Shown piece after piece: positions 18,513-27,398 of a stretch of DNA of 64,000 nucleotides. The position numbers and the translations under genes were made by a program. The notes below the pieces were generated by a model. That model saw nothing but the letters and a program-made list of their open reading frames with translations, was not told the origin of the DNA and did not search any database. Where the stretch lies: positions 248,001 to 312,000 of the forward strand of contig JALGSU010000008.1 of NCBI GenBank assembly GCA_029821735.1. Reading direction: 5' to 3'. How positions within the stretch are numbered: the stretch's first letter is position 1; each line of letters opens with the position of its first letter. This DNA comes from Candidatus Zipacnadia bacterium (GTDB lineage: Bacteria; Armatimonadota; Zipacnadia; Zipacnadales; UBA5352).

Positions 18513-18878
18513 ATGGATCCCAGTTGCTGCGGTGGAAAGACTGTTCTGCTTATGGCGTGCTCGGGCGGCTCCAACGTAGGCCAGCTCGCTAACGAGGTCG
18601 CGCGTCAGCTCACGCTCGACGGTAATGGTGCGATGTTCTGCCTCGCCGGCGTCGGCGGCCATGTCGAAGGCATTGTCGCCAAGACGAAGGACGCCGACCA
18701 GGTCATCGTCATTGACGGATGCTCGGTCGCCTGCGCAAAGAAATGCATGGACCTTGCCGGCTGCACCGACTACACCTGGGTCGACCTCACCGAGGCCGGC
18801 ATCGAGAAGAACAGTAACCTCGAGCTCCAGCCAGAGCAGATCGCGACCGCTCGCGCTGCTGTGGAGGCGGTACTTTGA
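18513..18878 (+). CDS. DGC-domain putative zinc-binding protein
   Basis: The 121-residue protein shows the DGC family layout: an N-terminal Cys cluster 'MDPSCCGGK', then 'LMACSGGSNVGQLANEVAR', then 'VIDGCSVACAKKCMDLAG', which contains the DGC box and several spaced Cys. The family is annotated as putative zinc binding and has no firmly assigned reaction. The start is 4 nt after the previous stop and has GGAGG upstream (inside the end of the previous gene). Its many thiols fit metalloid or metal capture in this operon. Confidence 0.85.
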   Translation: MDPSCCGGKTVLLMACSGGSNVGQLANEVARQLTLDGNGAMFCLAGVGGHVEGIVAKTKDADQVIVIDGCSVACAKKCMDLAGCTDYTWVDLTEAGIEKNSNLELQPEQIATARAAVEAVL

Positions 18879-19273
18879 GTAACTCCGCCCGCATTGCCAT
18901 CGTCGTGGTGGTCGCTGTCGCCGTTAGCGCGGTCATCGCGGCAAAGACGGGGCCGCGCCCGGCCACAGCCGTGTCGCCCGAGGTCGTCTCGGGTCTGCCA
19001 ACGCTCGTCGAGCTTGGCTCCACCACCTGCGTCCCGTGTCAGATGATGGAGGAGGTCCTCGACGAGTTGCGCGACGGCTATCAGGAGCGCCTCAACGTCC
19101 AGTTCGTCAACGTGCACGCGGACCCCGATACCGCGCAGGCGTATGGCGTCCGGGTTATTCCCACACAGGTCTTCCTTGACGCGCAGGGCAACGAAGTCTT
19201 TCGTCACGAGGGCTACTTCCCCACCGAGGACATCCTGAAAGCCTTCTCAGACCACGGCGTCGTGTTGCAGTAA
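18875..19273 (+). CDS. Membrane-anchored thioredoxin-family protein (CVPC)
   Basis: The start is a TTG overlapping the previous stop (TTGA), with GTGGAGG just upstream. The 132-residue product has an N-terminal hydrophobic segment ('IAIVVVVAVAVSAVIAA') that anchors or exports it, then a thioredoxin domain with active site 'STTCVPCQMM' and cis-Pro 'VRVIPTQVFLD'. It likely acts outside the cytoplasmic membrane as a disulfide reductant, receiving electrons from the CcdA-type protein encoded 10 nt downstream. Confidence 0.87.
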   Translation: MSNSARIAIVVVVAVAVSAVIAAKTGPRPATAVSPEVVSGLPTLVELGSTTCVPCQMMEEVLDELRDGYQERLNVQFVNVHADPDTAQAYGVRVIPTQVFLDAQGNEVFRHEGYFPTEDILKAFSDHGVVLQ

Positions 19274-19283
19274 CGGAGGCCCG

Positions 19284-19988
19284 ATGGACCTTCCAGCCCT
19301 CTTCGCTCAACTCGGTACCGCACTCGAGGGCGCGCCCGGCATTGCGCTGGGCGCCGCCTTTGTCTGGGGTGTCCTCAGCATCGTTCTCAGCCCCTGCCAC
19401 CTCGCCAGTATCCCGCTCATCGTCGCTTTCGTTGGCCAGCAGGGCCAGACGTCCACACGCCATGCCTTCTGGCTTTCCACCCTCTTCGCCACCGGCATCC
19501 TCGTCACAATTGGCGCCATCGGCATGGTCACCGCCGCCCTCGGTCGCATGCTCGGCGATGTCGGCGGATCGGTCAACTACATCATCGCCGCCCTCTTCCT
19601 CGTGATCGGCCTGCACCTGCTTGGCGTTTTCGCCTTACCCTTCAGCGCCGCTGGCCCCAAGGGATTCCGCGGCAGGGGATTGCAGGCAGCCTTCGTCCTT
19701 GGCCTGGTATTCGGCGTCGCGCTCGGTCCCTGCACCTTCGCATACATGGCCCCCATGCTCGCCGTCACCCTCCGCATGGGTGCCACGGACCCGCTCTACG
19801 CCGCCGCGCTGCTCGTCACCTATGGCCTCGGTCATTGCTCGGTCATCGTCGCGGCGGGCACATCCACCGAACTCGTCCAACGCTACGTGACGTGGAACAA
19901 CCAGTCCCGCGCGACCGCCATCATCCGCGGCGTCTGCGGCGTGCTCATCATCATCGCCGCGCTCTACATGATCTACCTCGCCGCGTGA
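19284..19988 (+). CDS. ccdA: CcdA-family transmembrane thiol-disulfide transporter
   Basis: The 234-residue protein has six hydrophobic spans in two pseudo-repeats, each with one conserved Cys-Pro-type site: '[12 protein letters not shown]' in the first and '[12 protein letters not shown]' in the second. This is the CcdA/DsbD-beta pattern, which carries electrons from cytoplasmic thioredoxin across the membrane to an extracytoplasmic thioredoxin. The partner is very probably the anchored CVPC protein directly upstream. Its location between arsP and acr3 places it in metal detoxification rather than cytochrome c maturation; no Ccm or Res genes are near. Confidence 0.88.
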   Translation: MDLPALFAQLGTALEGAPGIALGAAFVWGVLSIVLSPCHLASIPLIVAFVGQQGQTSTRHAFWLSTLFATGILVTIGAIGMVTAALGRMLGDVGGSVNYIIAALFLVIGLHLLGVFALPFSAAGPKGFRGRGLQAAFVLGLVFGVALGPCTFAYMAPMLAVTLRMGATDPLYAAALLVTYGLGHCSVIVAAGTSTELVQRYVTWNNQSRATAIIRGVCGVLIIIAALYMIYLAA

Positions 19989-20034
19989 GCGTCCTGCGCC
20001 CGCTGCGACGTTGATTCTGCCCGGAGGCACTCCA

Positions 20035-21108
20035 ATGGCCCCCACAACCGCCAGTCGTCTCTCGTTCCTCGATCGCTATCTGACCCTCTGGATCTTCCTC
20101 GCCATGGCCATTGGCGTCGCGGCCGGCTGGTTGTTCCCCAAATCGATTGAGGCGCTCAATGAGGCCTCGCAGATCGGCACCACTTCCCTGCCGCTCGCCA
20201 TCGGGCTCATCTTGATGATGTACCCGCCCCTCGCCAAGGTCCGCTACGAGCAGATGGGCCGGATTCTGCGCAACGGTAAGGTGCTCACCCTCTCCCTCGT
20301 GCAGAACTGGATCATCGGCCCGATTCTCATGTTCCTGCTCGCCGTCATCTTCCTCCACGATTACCCCGAATACATGTACGGTCTCATCATGATCGGCCTC
20401 GCACGATGCATCGCCATGGTCATAGTCTGGAATGAACTCGCCGATGGTGACAGCGAATACTGCGCTGCGCTCGTCGCCTTCAACAGCATTTTCCAGGTCC
20501 TTCTCTACTCCGTTTACGCATACGTCTTCGTCACTATCCTGCCCCCACTCTTCGGTCTCGCCGGGACCCAGGTCGACATCACTATTGGCCAGATCGCCTA
20601 TAGCGTCTTCATCTACCTGGGCATCCCCTTCCTCGCGGGCATCATCACGCGCTACGCGCTCATTGCCCACAAGGGGCACGAGTGGTACGAGACGGTCTTC
20701 GTCCCTCGCATCAGCCCGATCACGCTTATCGCCCTCCTCTTCACCATCGTCGTCATGTTCTCGCTCAAGGGTGACTACATCGTCCAGTTGCCCCTTGACG
20801 TGCTGCGCATCGCTCTTCCCTTGCTGATCTACTTCTTACTCATGTTCGTCATCTCATTCTTCATGAGCAAGAAGCTTGGCGCATCCTACAGCGAGTGCGC
20901 CACTCTCTCCTTCACTGCCGCCAGCAACAACTTCGAGCTCGCGATCGCGGTTGCTGTCGCCGTGTTCGGCATCTCATCGGGACAGGCGTTCGCCGCCGTC
21001 ATCGGCCCGCTGGTAGAGGTCCCGGTGCTCATCGGTCTCGTCAGCGTATCCCTCTTCTTCCGCAAACGCTACTTCCTCCCGACCTCCCTGGAGGAGACCG
21101 CCTCCTGA
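20035..21108 (+). CDS. acr3: ACR3 family arsenite efflux permease
   Basis: The ATG at 20035 follows CCGGAGGC. The 357-residue protein has about ten spans and the diagnostic fourth-span motif '[20 protein letters not shown]', whose Cys is essential for As(III) transport in characterised ACR3 pumps. Later, '[19 protein letters not shown]' is the family's ninth-span signature. It exports arsenite driven by the proton gradient. It is the last gene of the arsR operon, 46 nt after ccdA. Confidence 0.92.
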   Translation: MAPTTASRLSFLDRYLTLWIFLAMAIGVAAGWLFPKSIEALNEASQIGTTSLPLAIGLILMMYPPLAKVRYEQMGRILRNGKVLTLSLVQNWIIGPILMFLLAVIFLHDYPEYMYGLIMIGLARCIAMVIVWNELADGDSEYCAALVAFNSIFQVLLYSVYAYVFVTILPPLFGLAGTQVDITIGQIAYSVFIYLGIPFLAGIITRYALIAHKGHEWYETVFVPRISPITLIALLFTIVVMFSLKGDYIVQLPLDVLRIALPLLIYFLLMFVISFFMSKKLGASYSECATLSFTAASNNFELAIAVAVAVFGISSGQAFAAVIGPLVEVPVLIGLVSVSLFFRKRYFLPTSLEETAS

Positions 21109-21169
21109 GCGGCGAAAACATGGCCTCAGCCTTGCGCCATGGAGCGTCTATCTGAAGGGTGAGCCGCCG

Positions 21170-22579
21170 ATGAACGTACTCATGCTCGTCACTGACACCT
21201 TCCGCTGGGACTACCTGGGCTGCTATGGCAACGACTGGATCGAGACCCCCAACCTCGACGCGATGGCCAAAGACTCCGCCGTCTTCGACCAGTGCTTCGC
21301 CGAGGGCCTCCCCACTCTCCCGGCCCGCCGCGTCATCATGACCGGTCGCCGCATCATCCCCTTCGAGGAGCACCATCAGCACTGGGACAAGGTCGCCGTC
21401 CCCGGCTGGCACCCGCTCTTCCACGATGATGTCACCATCTCCGAGGCCCTCTTCGAGCAGGAGTTCGCCACCTGTCTCGTCACCGATGTCTATCACATGA
21501 TGAAGCCCGGCAAAAACTTCCACCGCGGCTTCGAATACTGGTACTGGATCCGAGGCGTCGAGGATGACCGCTACAACTGGCGCGACCTTGACCGCGTCAA
21601 AGACGTCTGGCCGCGAATAGGCTACTGGGGCCATGGCCCCCAGGACCCGCGCCACTGGCTCGTGCAGCACGTCAACGGTCGCGTTCAGTGGGAGACTGAC
21701 GCCGACAGCCTCGTCGCCCGCGTCATGACCAAGGCCTCAGATTTCGTCACCGGCTTCAACGGTGACTACCCGTTCTTCCTCTACGTCGACTGCTTCGATC
21801 CCCACGAGCCGTGGGATCCGCCCATCGAGTTCGGCCAGAAATACTGCGCCCACTTCGACCCTTACAAGTCCGCATTCCCGCCTGGCAGCAAAGCCAAGAT
21901 GAGCGACGAAGACTTCGAGATGGTCAAGGCCGGCTACGCCGGGGAGTGCACACTGGTCGACAAGTGGATCGGCAGGCTCATGAACACACTCGCCGACCAG
22001 AACGTCCTCGACGACACGCTCGTGGTCTTCACCTCCGACCACGGCTGCATGATGGGCGAGCAGGACCAGATCCACAAGGGTGGCGACCGCCTCCGCAATC
22101 AAGTCACCCAGGTCCCCCTCATGATCCGCCACCCCAAGGGCGAGGCCGCTGGCACGCGCGTCGGCGGGTTCGTCCAGCACCAGGACATCCTGCCCACGAC
22201 CTTCGACATTCTCGGCATCGACCCGCCCGAGCGTGCCAACGGTGAGAGCCTCTGGCCCCTGGCGGTTGAGGGACGCGACAGCGACCGCGAGCGCATCATC
22301 ACCGCATTCGGCTGGCACGCATCGGTCCGCACTCACAAGTGGAACTACATCGCGCCCTACGCCGAGCCGCCCGCGAACCGACCCCCCGCCGGTGCCGCTG
22401 AACTCTACGATCTGGAGAATGATCCCGAGGAGCTCGTCAACGTCATCGAGGGACATCCCGAGGTCGCCGCGGAGATGGATGCGTGGATGCACAGCTACAT
22501 GGCGGAGCACGCCTCTGAGACAACCGGGCGCCTGCAGCCCAGCGAGACCGGCCCGTCCCACGACCAGGCCTACATCTAG
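21170..22579 (+). CDS. Sulfatase-fold hydrolase with Thr at the nucleophile position
   Basis: The 469-residue protein has the S1 sulfatase architecture: 'MLVTDTFRWDYLGCYGN' (metal Asp), 'TPNLDAMAKDSAVFDQCF', 'LPTLPARRVIMTGRR' in place of the C/S-x-P-x-R signature, 'FFLYVDCFDPHEPW', and 'VVFTSDHGCMMGE' (metal Asp-His). The residue normally turned into formylglycine is Thr49 here, so classic sulfatase chemistry is not possible; a phosphodiesterase-type Thr nucleophile is an alternative. No signal peptide is seen, so it is probably cytoplasmic. It follows acr3 after 61 nt, but a functional link is doubtful. A strong terminator follows. Confidence 0.85.
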   Translation: MNVLMLVTDTFRWDYLGCYGNDWIETPNLDAMAKDSAVFDQCFAEGLPTLPARRVIMTGRRIIPFEEHHQHWDKVAVPGWHPLFHDDVTISEALFEQEFATCLVTDVYHMMKPGKNFHRGFEYWYWIRGVEDDRYNWRDLDRVKDVWPRIGYWGHGPQDPRHWLVQHVNGRVQWETDADSLVARVMTKASDFVTGFNGDYPFFLYVDCFDPHEPWDPPIEFGQKYCAHFDPYKSAFPPGSKAKMSDEDFEMVKAGYAGECTLVDKWIGRLMNTLADQNVLDDTLVVFTSDHGCMMGEQDQIHKGGDRLRNQVTQVPLMIRHPKGEAAGTRVGGFVQHQDILPTTFDILGIDPPERANGESLWPLAVEGRDSDRERIITAFGWHASVRTHKWNYIAPYAEPPANRPPAGAAELYDLENDPEELVNVIEGHPEVAAEMDAWMHSYMAEHASETTGRLQPSETGPSHDQAYI

Positions 22580-22599
22580 CCACTCTCGTTCACGCCACC

Positions 22600-22629
22600 A
22601 ACGGCCCCCGGCTTCTACCGGGGGCCGTT
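22600..22629. terminator. Bidirectional hairpin terminator
   Basis: A 12-bp perfect stem (AACGGCCCCCGG / CCGGGGGCCGTT) with a 6-nt loop lies between the convergent genes ending at 22579 and 22629; the stem reaches the stop codon of the minus-strand gene. Confidence 0.8.
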
Positions 22630-23609
22630 CACTTCTCCCTGCCCGGCGCCGGCAACTGTACCCGCGCCACCACAACGCACTCCCCCACTGGATCGCCCGC
22701 CGAGGCTACCACGCGCACGCCGTCTGCCGCATCCGCGTCCGGCACCATGATCTGCGTCACGCCCTCGAACATCAACCCGGCCATCCTGCCCACGCCGAAA
22801 CATTCCACTCCCGGCACGCCCAACTCCCGCACGCGCGCCCGCAGCCCTTCCTCGCGAGCCACCCTCACTTCGTCACTCCACGGCTCCGGGTTCGCTGACG
22901 GGCACAGCAGTAGCTCCGCCCCCTGCCCAACCAGTTCGCCCACCAGCTCCGCATCCCACGCGTCAGCGCACACGACCGGACCAATTGCCCCGACCGCCGT
23001 CTCCCACGGAGCCAGAGCTTCTCTACTGCCCGGCACCAGGGCCATCCCCTCCTCTGCCTCCAGCGGGATCAGGTTCACCTTGTCCGCGGTCCCCGCCACG
23101 GTCCCATCTGGCCCAAAGAAGTAAAAAGTGTTGTAGACGTGCAGGTCATCTGCCCCCTCATGCGGCAACAGAACCGTGCCGGCAGCAATCCATACATCCA
23201 TCTCCTGCGCCAGTGCGCTGAACGTGTCAACGTAGACTGCGCGAACCGCCTCAGCCTGGGCCAACATGATCGCGCGTGGCAGCGGCACTCCGCGCGCCGC
23301 CAGGCCTGAGACCTCCGCGCTTTTCACGGCCGCCACCGACACCATCGCGTCCTGCATACTGTCAGCATCCATCACCGAATCCGGCGCACCCAGGGCCATC
23401 AAACCCGTACCCAGATCCTCTGGAAGCACTATCAGATCCGGCTCGTGGTCGGCCGCCATCCGCACCACGCGCCTCATGTGCGTCTCAAACTGCGACCGGG
23501 CCGTGTAAAGCCTCAGCTCTGTCTGGACCGCGGCGACACAAAGTTCGCTTGCACACACACATGAGCAAATACAGAGTAAAGCCACAAAACCAACCAATAT
23601 GCTTTGCAC
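22629..23609 (-). CDS. Secreted carbon-nitrogen hydrolase (nitrilase superfamily)
   Basis: I place the start at the GTG at 23609, which has GGAGGAG about 5 nt upstream and opens directly on a signal peptide ('SILVGFVALLCICSCVCA'); a long upstream in-frame extension has no coding character. The 326-residue product contains the nitrilase Glu-Lys-Cys triad: Glu in 'LIVLPEDLGTG', Lys in 'TADKVNLIPLE' and Cys in 'IGPVVCADAWD'. These enzymes hydrolyse nitriles, amides or N-acyl bonds. Export is less common in this superfamily outside apolipoprotein N-acyltransferases, so an extracytoplasmic amide substrate is likely. Cys-rich signal region may also allow lipidation. Confidence 0.8.
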   Translation of the reverse strand: MQSILVGFVALLCICSCVCASELCVAAVQTELRLYTARSQFETHMRRVVRMAADHEPDLIVLPEDLGTGLMALGAPDSVMDADSMQDAMVSVAAVKSAEVSGLAARGVPLPRAIMLAQAEAVRAVYVDTFSALAQEMDVWIAAGTVLLPHEGADDLHVYNTFYFFGPDGTVAGTADKVNLIPLEAEEGMALVPGSREALAPWETAVGAIGPVVCADAWDAELVGELVGQGAELLLCPSANPEPWSDEVRVAREEGLRARVRELGVPGVECFGVGRMAGLMFEGVTQIMVPDADAADGVRVVASAGDPVGECVVVARVQLPAPGREK

Positions 23610-23847
23610 TGCGCTCCTCCATTGGTTATAATGGTTCGGTCTTTGGGTAGGATTACTTGTGTCAGACCATTGTCGACAGCGAGCAGCATGCTCCCTGCTA
23701 TGCATGATCCCAAAACACACGTACGCAGGCTCTTCCATCAAGACCGCGGCCTCTCCTCCATGCAGATGCTGCGGAACGACGGTTAGGGACGCTGCGGCTT
23801 CGCCCAACTCCTCTGCCGGGGCCTGGCGAGGACTATGATAAGAGTGA

Positions 23848-26800
23848 TTGTGCTTGTTCCCATACACTGAGGGCTTGCTCGGTAGCAACGCCTACAGTCT
23901 GCTCAACGTCATCGACTTCCTCTGTCTGGTGGCGGGGGTTTACCTGTTCGCTGTCCTGCATGACCGGCGACGCCACGCAGGCTACCTCCTCCTCGCAATC
24001 GGCATGGGAGTACTCGCCGTCCGAGTACTTCATGACCAGTTGCTCATGTACGGCGGCTTGCACACGCCCGACTCAGTCCTCGCCTCATGGTCCGATTCGA
24101 TCGCCGTCGCCACTGCAGCCTTCCTGGTCTCGTGGGGCACAATCGCCCTGATGAGGCGCGCGCCCAGGCAAACCCAGCCCAACCCGTTCCGCACGCTCTT
24201 CATGGCCATCGCCGCCGCTCTGGCCATACTCGCGAGCGTCGTCGTCTGGGCGCTCCCGTTCTGGCAGCCCCTCCGAGAAATGCTCAGCATCGCCCAGACC
24301 ACCGGCAGCTCGCAGACCGTGCAGTTGGTGCTCGGAGCTACAGTCGCTGCTGCCTGGCTCGTATGTGCCTGGGCCTACTGGGTCCACAAGCCCGTCGGAG
24401 ATGGCATCTCGCGCATGTTCGGTGCCGCACTCTTCGGCTGGGCGCTTGCCGTGCTCGTACAGATAATCAATCTCGGGGTCCCCGTCGACCTCTTCTGGGT
24501 GGCCCACTTCCTCCGCGTACTTGGCAGTCTCTTCCTCGGCAACGCTCTCGCCATGCTCGTCTATGAGGCCGAGAGAGTCGCCCACGAGCGCCAGCGTCGT
24601 CTCGCCGTCGTTGACGCCGTCGCGCGCAAGGGCATTACCGCCCCCGGACTCGACGAAATGGTCCGCGCGGCGACCGAGGAACTCGCCCGCGTCATGGCCG
24701 CTGGTGGCGCGGCCATCTACCTGATCGATACCACCACTGGTTTGCTCGACCTCCTCCACAGCACTGGCGGATGTGCCATCGACCTCCCCCCTCGCATCCA
24801 TCGCACTGATGATCATCCCATAGCCCGTGCGGCTGAGGACAACGAATGTGCGCGCTTTGACGTACCTCTCCCAGCCGGTGAACCATACCACGGCGCCCTC
24901 TGCGAGGCCGTCGCAACGCCCCTCATGGGAGTGGCCGACCTCGTTGGCGTTGTCGTCGTCGGAGCCACCCCAGGCGATCGCCTCGAACCCGCCGACATTG
25001 AGACTGTCCGCAACGCCGGTGCACAGCTTGGCATCATCATCCAGAACATGGCTCTTCTCGAGGGCGTCCGCGATGCCCGCGACCGTTGGCAGCAGACCTT
25101 CGACAGCATCACCGAGCTCGTCACCGTTCACAACGCCGCCGGTGAAATCACCGCTGCCAACAACGCCATGCTCGAGCTCACTGGCCTCAATGCCGACGAA
25201 GTCCCCGGCGTATTGCCCGAGCGCCTCTTTCCTCAGCGCGGTGAAGAGGTCACCGAGGCTGTCAAGCACTGCCTGGTCACCGGTGAATCATTGCCCGCCG
25301 AGGACCACCTCTCCGCTGACCAGCAGATACACCAAGTCCAGATCACGCCCATAAAGGACGCCCGCGGCGTCGTCACTGGCTGCGTCCGCGTAGCTCGCGA
25401 TGTCACCACTGCCCGGCGCGCTGCCGACCGCATCGCTCAGTCCGAGGGCCGCTACCGCGAACTCGCTGAAGGCGCCAACGACGTCATATACACCCACGAT
25501 CTGCTCGGCAACTTCCTCTACGTCAACCGCCGCGCGGTCGACGTCTTCGGCCACTCCCGCCGCGAATTCGCGCAACTGCGCTTCCTTGACCTCGTCGTTC
25601 CCGAAGAGGCCGCGCGCGCCAAAGACTACATCACTGACCTCGTTGCCGGCGCAGAGGGCGAACAGAGCGAGTTCCCCATGCTCGCCCGCGATGGCTCCGT
25701 CGTTGTCCTCCAGCTTGGCGCCACTCTCATGCGCCGCGACGGCCAGCCTGTGGGCGTGCACGGCATCGCGCGCGACGTCACTGCCGAGAAGCAGCTCACC
25801 GAGCAGCTCCTGCAGTATGAGCGCCTCGCTTCCGTCGGCACCCTGATCGCCGGCATCGCACACGAACTCAACAATCCGCTTACCGTCATCACCGGCTATG
25901 TCGAACTCCTCCGCAGCGGCCTGAGTGAGAGCCGCGTTGACGAAGCGCTCGCGACCATCGCCGAGCAGGCCGAGCGCTGCCGAGCCATGGCACAGGACCT
26001 TCTTGGCTTCGCCCGCCGCCCCGAGGACCATCTCACCCGAATGGACGTCAACCGCGCCGTCCGCGGCGTCCTCGACTTGCAGGCCTACGACCTGCGCTCA
26101 ACCAACGTCCGCGTCGAGACCGACCTTGACCCTCACCTCCCCGAGGTCCTCACCGAGCACGGCCAGCTCCAGCAGGTCATCTACAACCTCGTCTCCAACG
26201 CTCACGATGCCATGGCCGAAGAGGGCGGCATCCTCACTATCACCACCGGCGTCAGCGACGGGAACGTCGTCTTCACCATCGCGGACACTGGGTCTGGCAT
26301 TCCGCCCGCCCTGCTCCCGAAAATCTTCGAACCATTCTTCACCACCAAAGCCCGCGGCGAGGGCACCGGGCTCGGCCTCAGCATCTGTCAGAACATTGTC
26401 CAAATCTATGGAGGCACTATCTCTGCCGCCAACCGTCCCGACGGCGGCGCCGCATTCACCGTCGCCCTCCCTCCCGCCGCTCACGCCGACACTCCCGCCG
26501 AACCCGAACCGACCGAGACTGACGCCGTAGCGCTGTCCGACCAGATCACACCTGCCCGCGTGCTCATCATCGAAGACGAGATCGCGCTCGCCGAACTCGT
26601 CGCCATCTACCTCCAACGCAGTGGCCACGAGGTCGTCGCCGAGCACAATGGCAATGATGGTCTGGCGCGAGCCCTCGCCGAGGACTTCGACCTCATCATC
26701 TGTGACGTCCAGTTGCCCGGCATCAATGGCGACGAGGTCGCGGTCCGCCTTCTGCAGGAGCGCCCCGAACTCGACAACCACATCGTCATCGCCACCGGCG

Positions 26801-26934
26801 ACGTCCTCAGCCCGGCTACTCGCGCTCTCTTCGACGAAACCGGGCTGCCACACATACACAAACCATTCAAGCTCGAGCAGCTATCCGAACTCCTCAATGC
26901 CTGCATGGCCGGACAGCCCATGCGCTCCCCCTGA
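23848..26934 (+). CDS. Hybrid sensor histidine kinase (TM-GAF-PAS-PAS-HisKA-HATPase-REC)
   Basis: Roughly 1028 residues. In order: about seven or eight membrane spans (10-240), a GAF-like domain (255-400), two PAS domains (405-525 and 530-650), HisKA with '[16 protein letters not shown]' (phospho-His near 672), HATPase with '[10 protein letters not shown]', 'DTGSGIPP' and 'GTGLGLSI', and a C-terminal receiver with '[16 protein letters not shown]' (Asp near 953) and a conserved 'HKPF' Lys. It would sense a membrane or small-molecule signal and pass phosphate to its own receiver; no partner regulator lies nearby. The start is a weak TTG; a nearby TTG at about 23875 is possible. The stop codon is bases 2-4 of the first unit of an octamer array. 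Confidence 0.88.
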   Translation: MCLFPYTEGLLGSNAYSLLNVIDFLCLVAGVYLFAVLHDRRRHAGYLLLAIGMGVLAVRVLHDQLLMYGGLHTPDSVLASWSDSIAVATAAFLVSWGTIALMRRAPRQTQPNPFRTLFMAIAAALAILASVVVWALPFWQPLREMLSIAQTTGSSQTVQLVLGATVAAAWLVCAWAYWVHKPVGDGISRMFGAALFGWALAVLVQIINLGVPVDLFWVAHFLRVLGSLFLGNALAMLVYEAERVAHERQRRLAVVDAVARKGITAPGLDEMVRAATEELARVMAAGGAAIYLIDTTTGLLDLLHSTGGCAIDLPPRIHRTDDHPIARAAEDNECARFDVPLPAGEPYHGALCEAVATPLMGVADLVGVVVVGATPGDRLEPADIETVRNAGAQLGIIIQNMALLEGVRDARDRWQQTFDSITELVTVHNAAGEITAANNAMLELTGLNADEVPGVLPERLFPQRGEEVTEAVKHCLVTGESLPAEDHLSADQQIHQVQITPIKDARGVVTGCVRVARDVTTARRAADRIAQSEGRYRELAEGANDVIYTHDLLGNFLYVNRRAVDVFGHSRREFAQLRFLDLVVPEEAARAKDYITDLVAGAEGEQSEFPMLARDGSVVVLQLGATLMRRDGQPVGVHGIARDVTAEKQLTEQLLQYERLASVGTLIAGIAHELNNPLTVITGYVELLRSGLSESRVDEALATIAEQAERCRAMAQDLLGFARRPEDHLTRMDVNRAVRGVLDLQAYDLRSTNVRVETDLDPHLPEVLTEHGQLQQVIYNLVSNAHDAMAEEGGILTITTGVSDGNVVFTIADTGSGIPPALLPKIFEPFFTTKARGEGTGLGLSICQNIVQIYGGTISAANRPDGGAAFTVALPPAAHADTPAEPEPTETDAVALSDQITPARVLIIEDEIALAELVAIYLQRSGHEVVAEHNGNDGLARALAEDFDLIICDVQLPGINGDEVAVRLLQERPELDNHIVIATGDVLSPATRALFDETGLPHIHKPFKLEQLSELLNACMAGQPMRSP

Positions 26935-27162
26935 CCCCCTGACCCCCTGACCCCCTGACCCCCTGACCCCCTGACCCCCTGACCCCCTGACCCCCTGCCC
27001 CCCTGCCCCCCTGCCCCCCTGCCCCCCTGCCCCCCTGCCCCACTGCCCCACTGACCCACTGACCCACTGACCCACTGACCCACTGACCCACTGACCCACT
27101 GACCCACTGACCCACTGACCCACTGACCCACTGACCCACTGACCCACTGACCCACTGACCCA
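26931..27162. repeat. 29-copy octamer tandem array in four variant blocks
   Basis: Exactly 232 bp, 29 uninterrupted 8-bp units: 8 x CTGACCCC, then 5 x CTGCCCCC, 2 x CTGCCCCA and 14 x CTGACCCA. The kinase stop codon is formed by the first unit. The minus strand carries regularly spaced GGG/GGGG runs able to form G-quadruplexes. Open frames across it on the minus strand (period eight residues, GQWVSGSV) are repeat artefacts. Confidence 0.95.
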
Positions 27163-27204
27163 CCTGCCGTCGCCGTAGGCCTTCCGCCTGCCTTCGTTCC
27201 CCGA

Positions 27205-27318
27205 CGATTCGCGTACCCCAGACGCAAGCGCAGCTTGCGTTAAGCCGCGGGGAGCGTGCAGGAGCCGCCCGCTGGGCGGCGATGCACGCAAGGGGGCGCG
27301 GTGGAGAACCGCGGCCAG
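27205..27318. repeat. Palindrome-bearing dispersed element, copy 1
   Basis: Contains ACGCAAGC-GCA-GCTTGCGT (27222-27240) inside a longer stretch (CGCGTACCCC..., TTAAGCCGCG..., a GCCGCCC-GCT-GGGCGGC hairpin, then GGTGGAGAA) that recurs, with changes, near 58545 and 58798. The remainder of the 27163-27398 gap up to the next ribosome site shows nothing else. Confidence 0.7.
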
Positions 27319-27398
27319 TTGACGCCACCGCACATTGGTGGTAACCTCCCTCGTTACCACCCTAGCCTCAGCAAATTGACCTGGGAGGTCCGTGCAAC

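Noticed and set aside
26931..27162. Replication origin iterons
   Set aside because: No DnaA boxes, AT-rich segment or replication gene nearby; the array is GC-rich.
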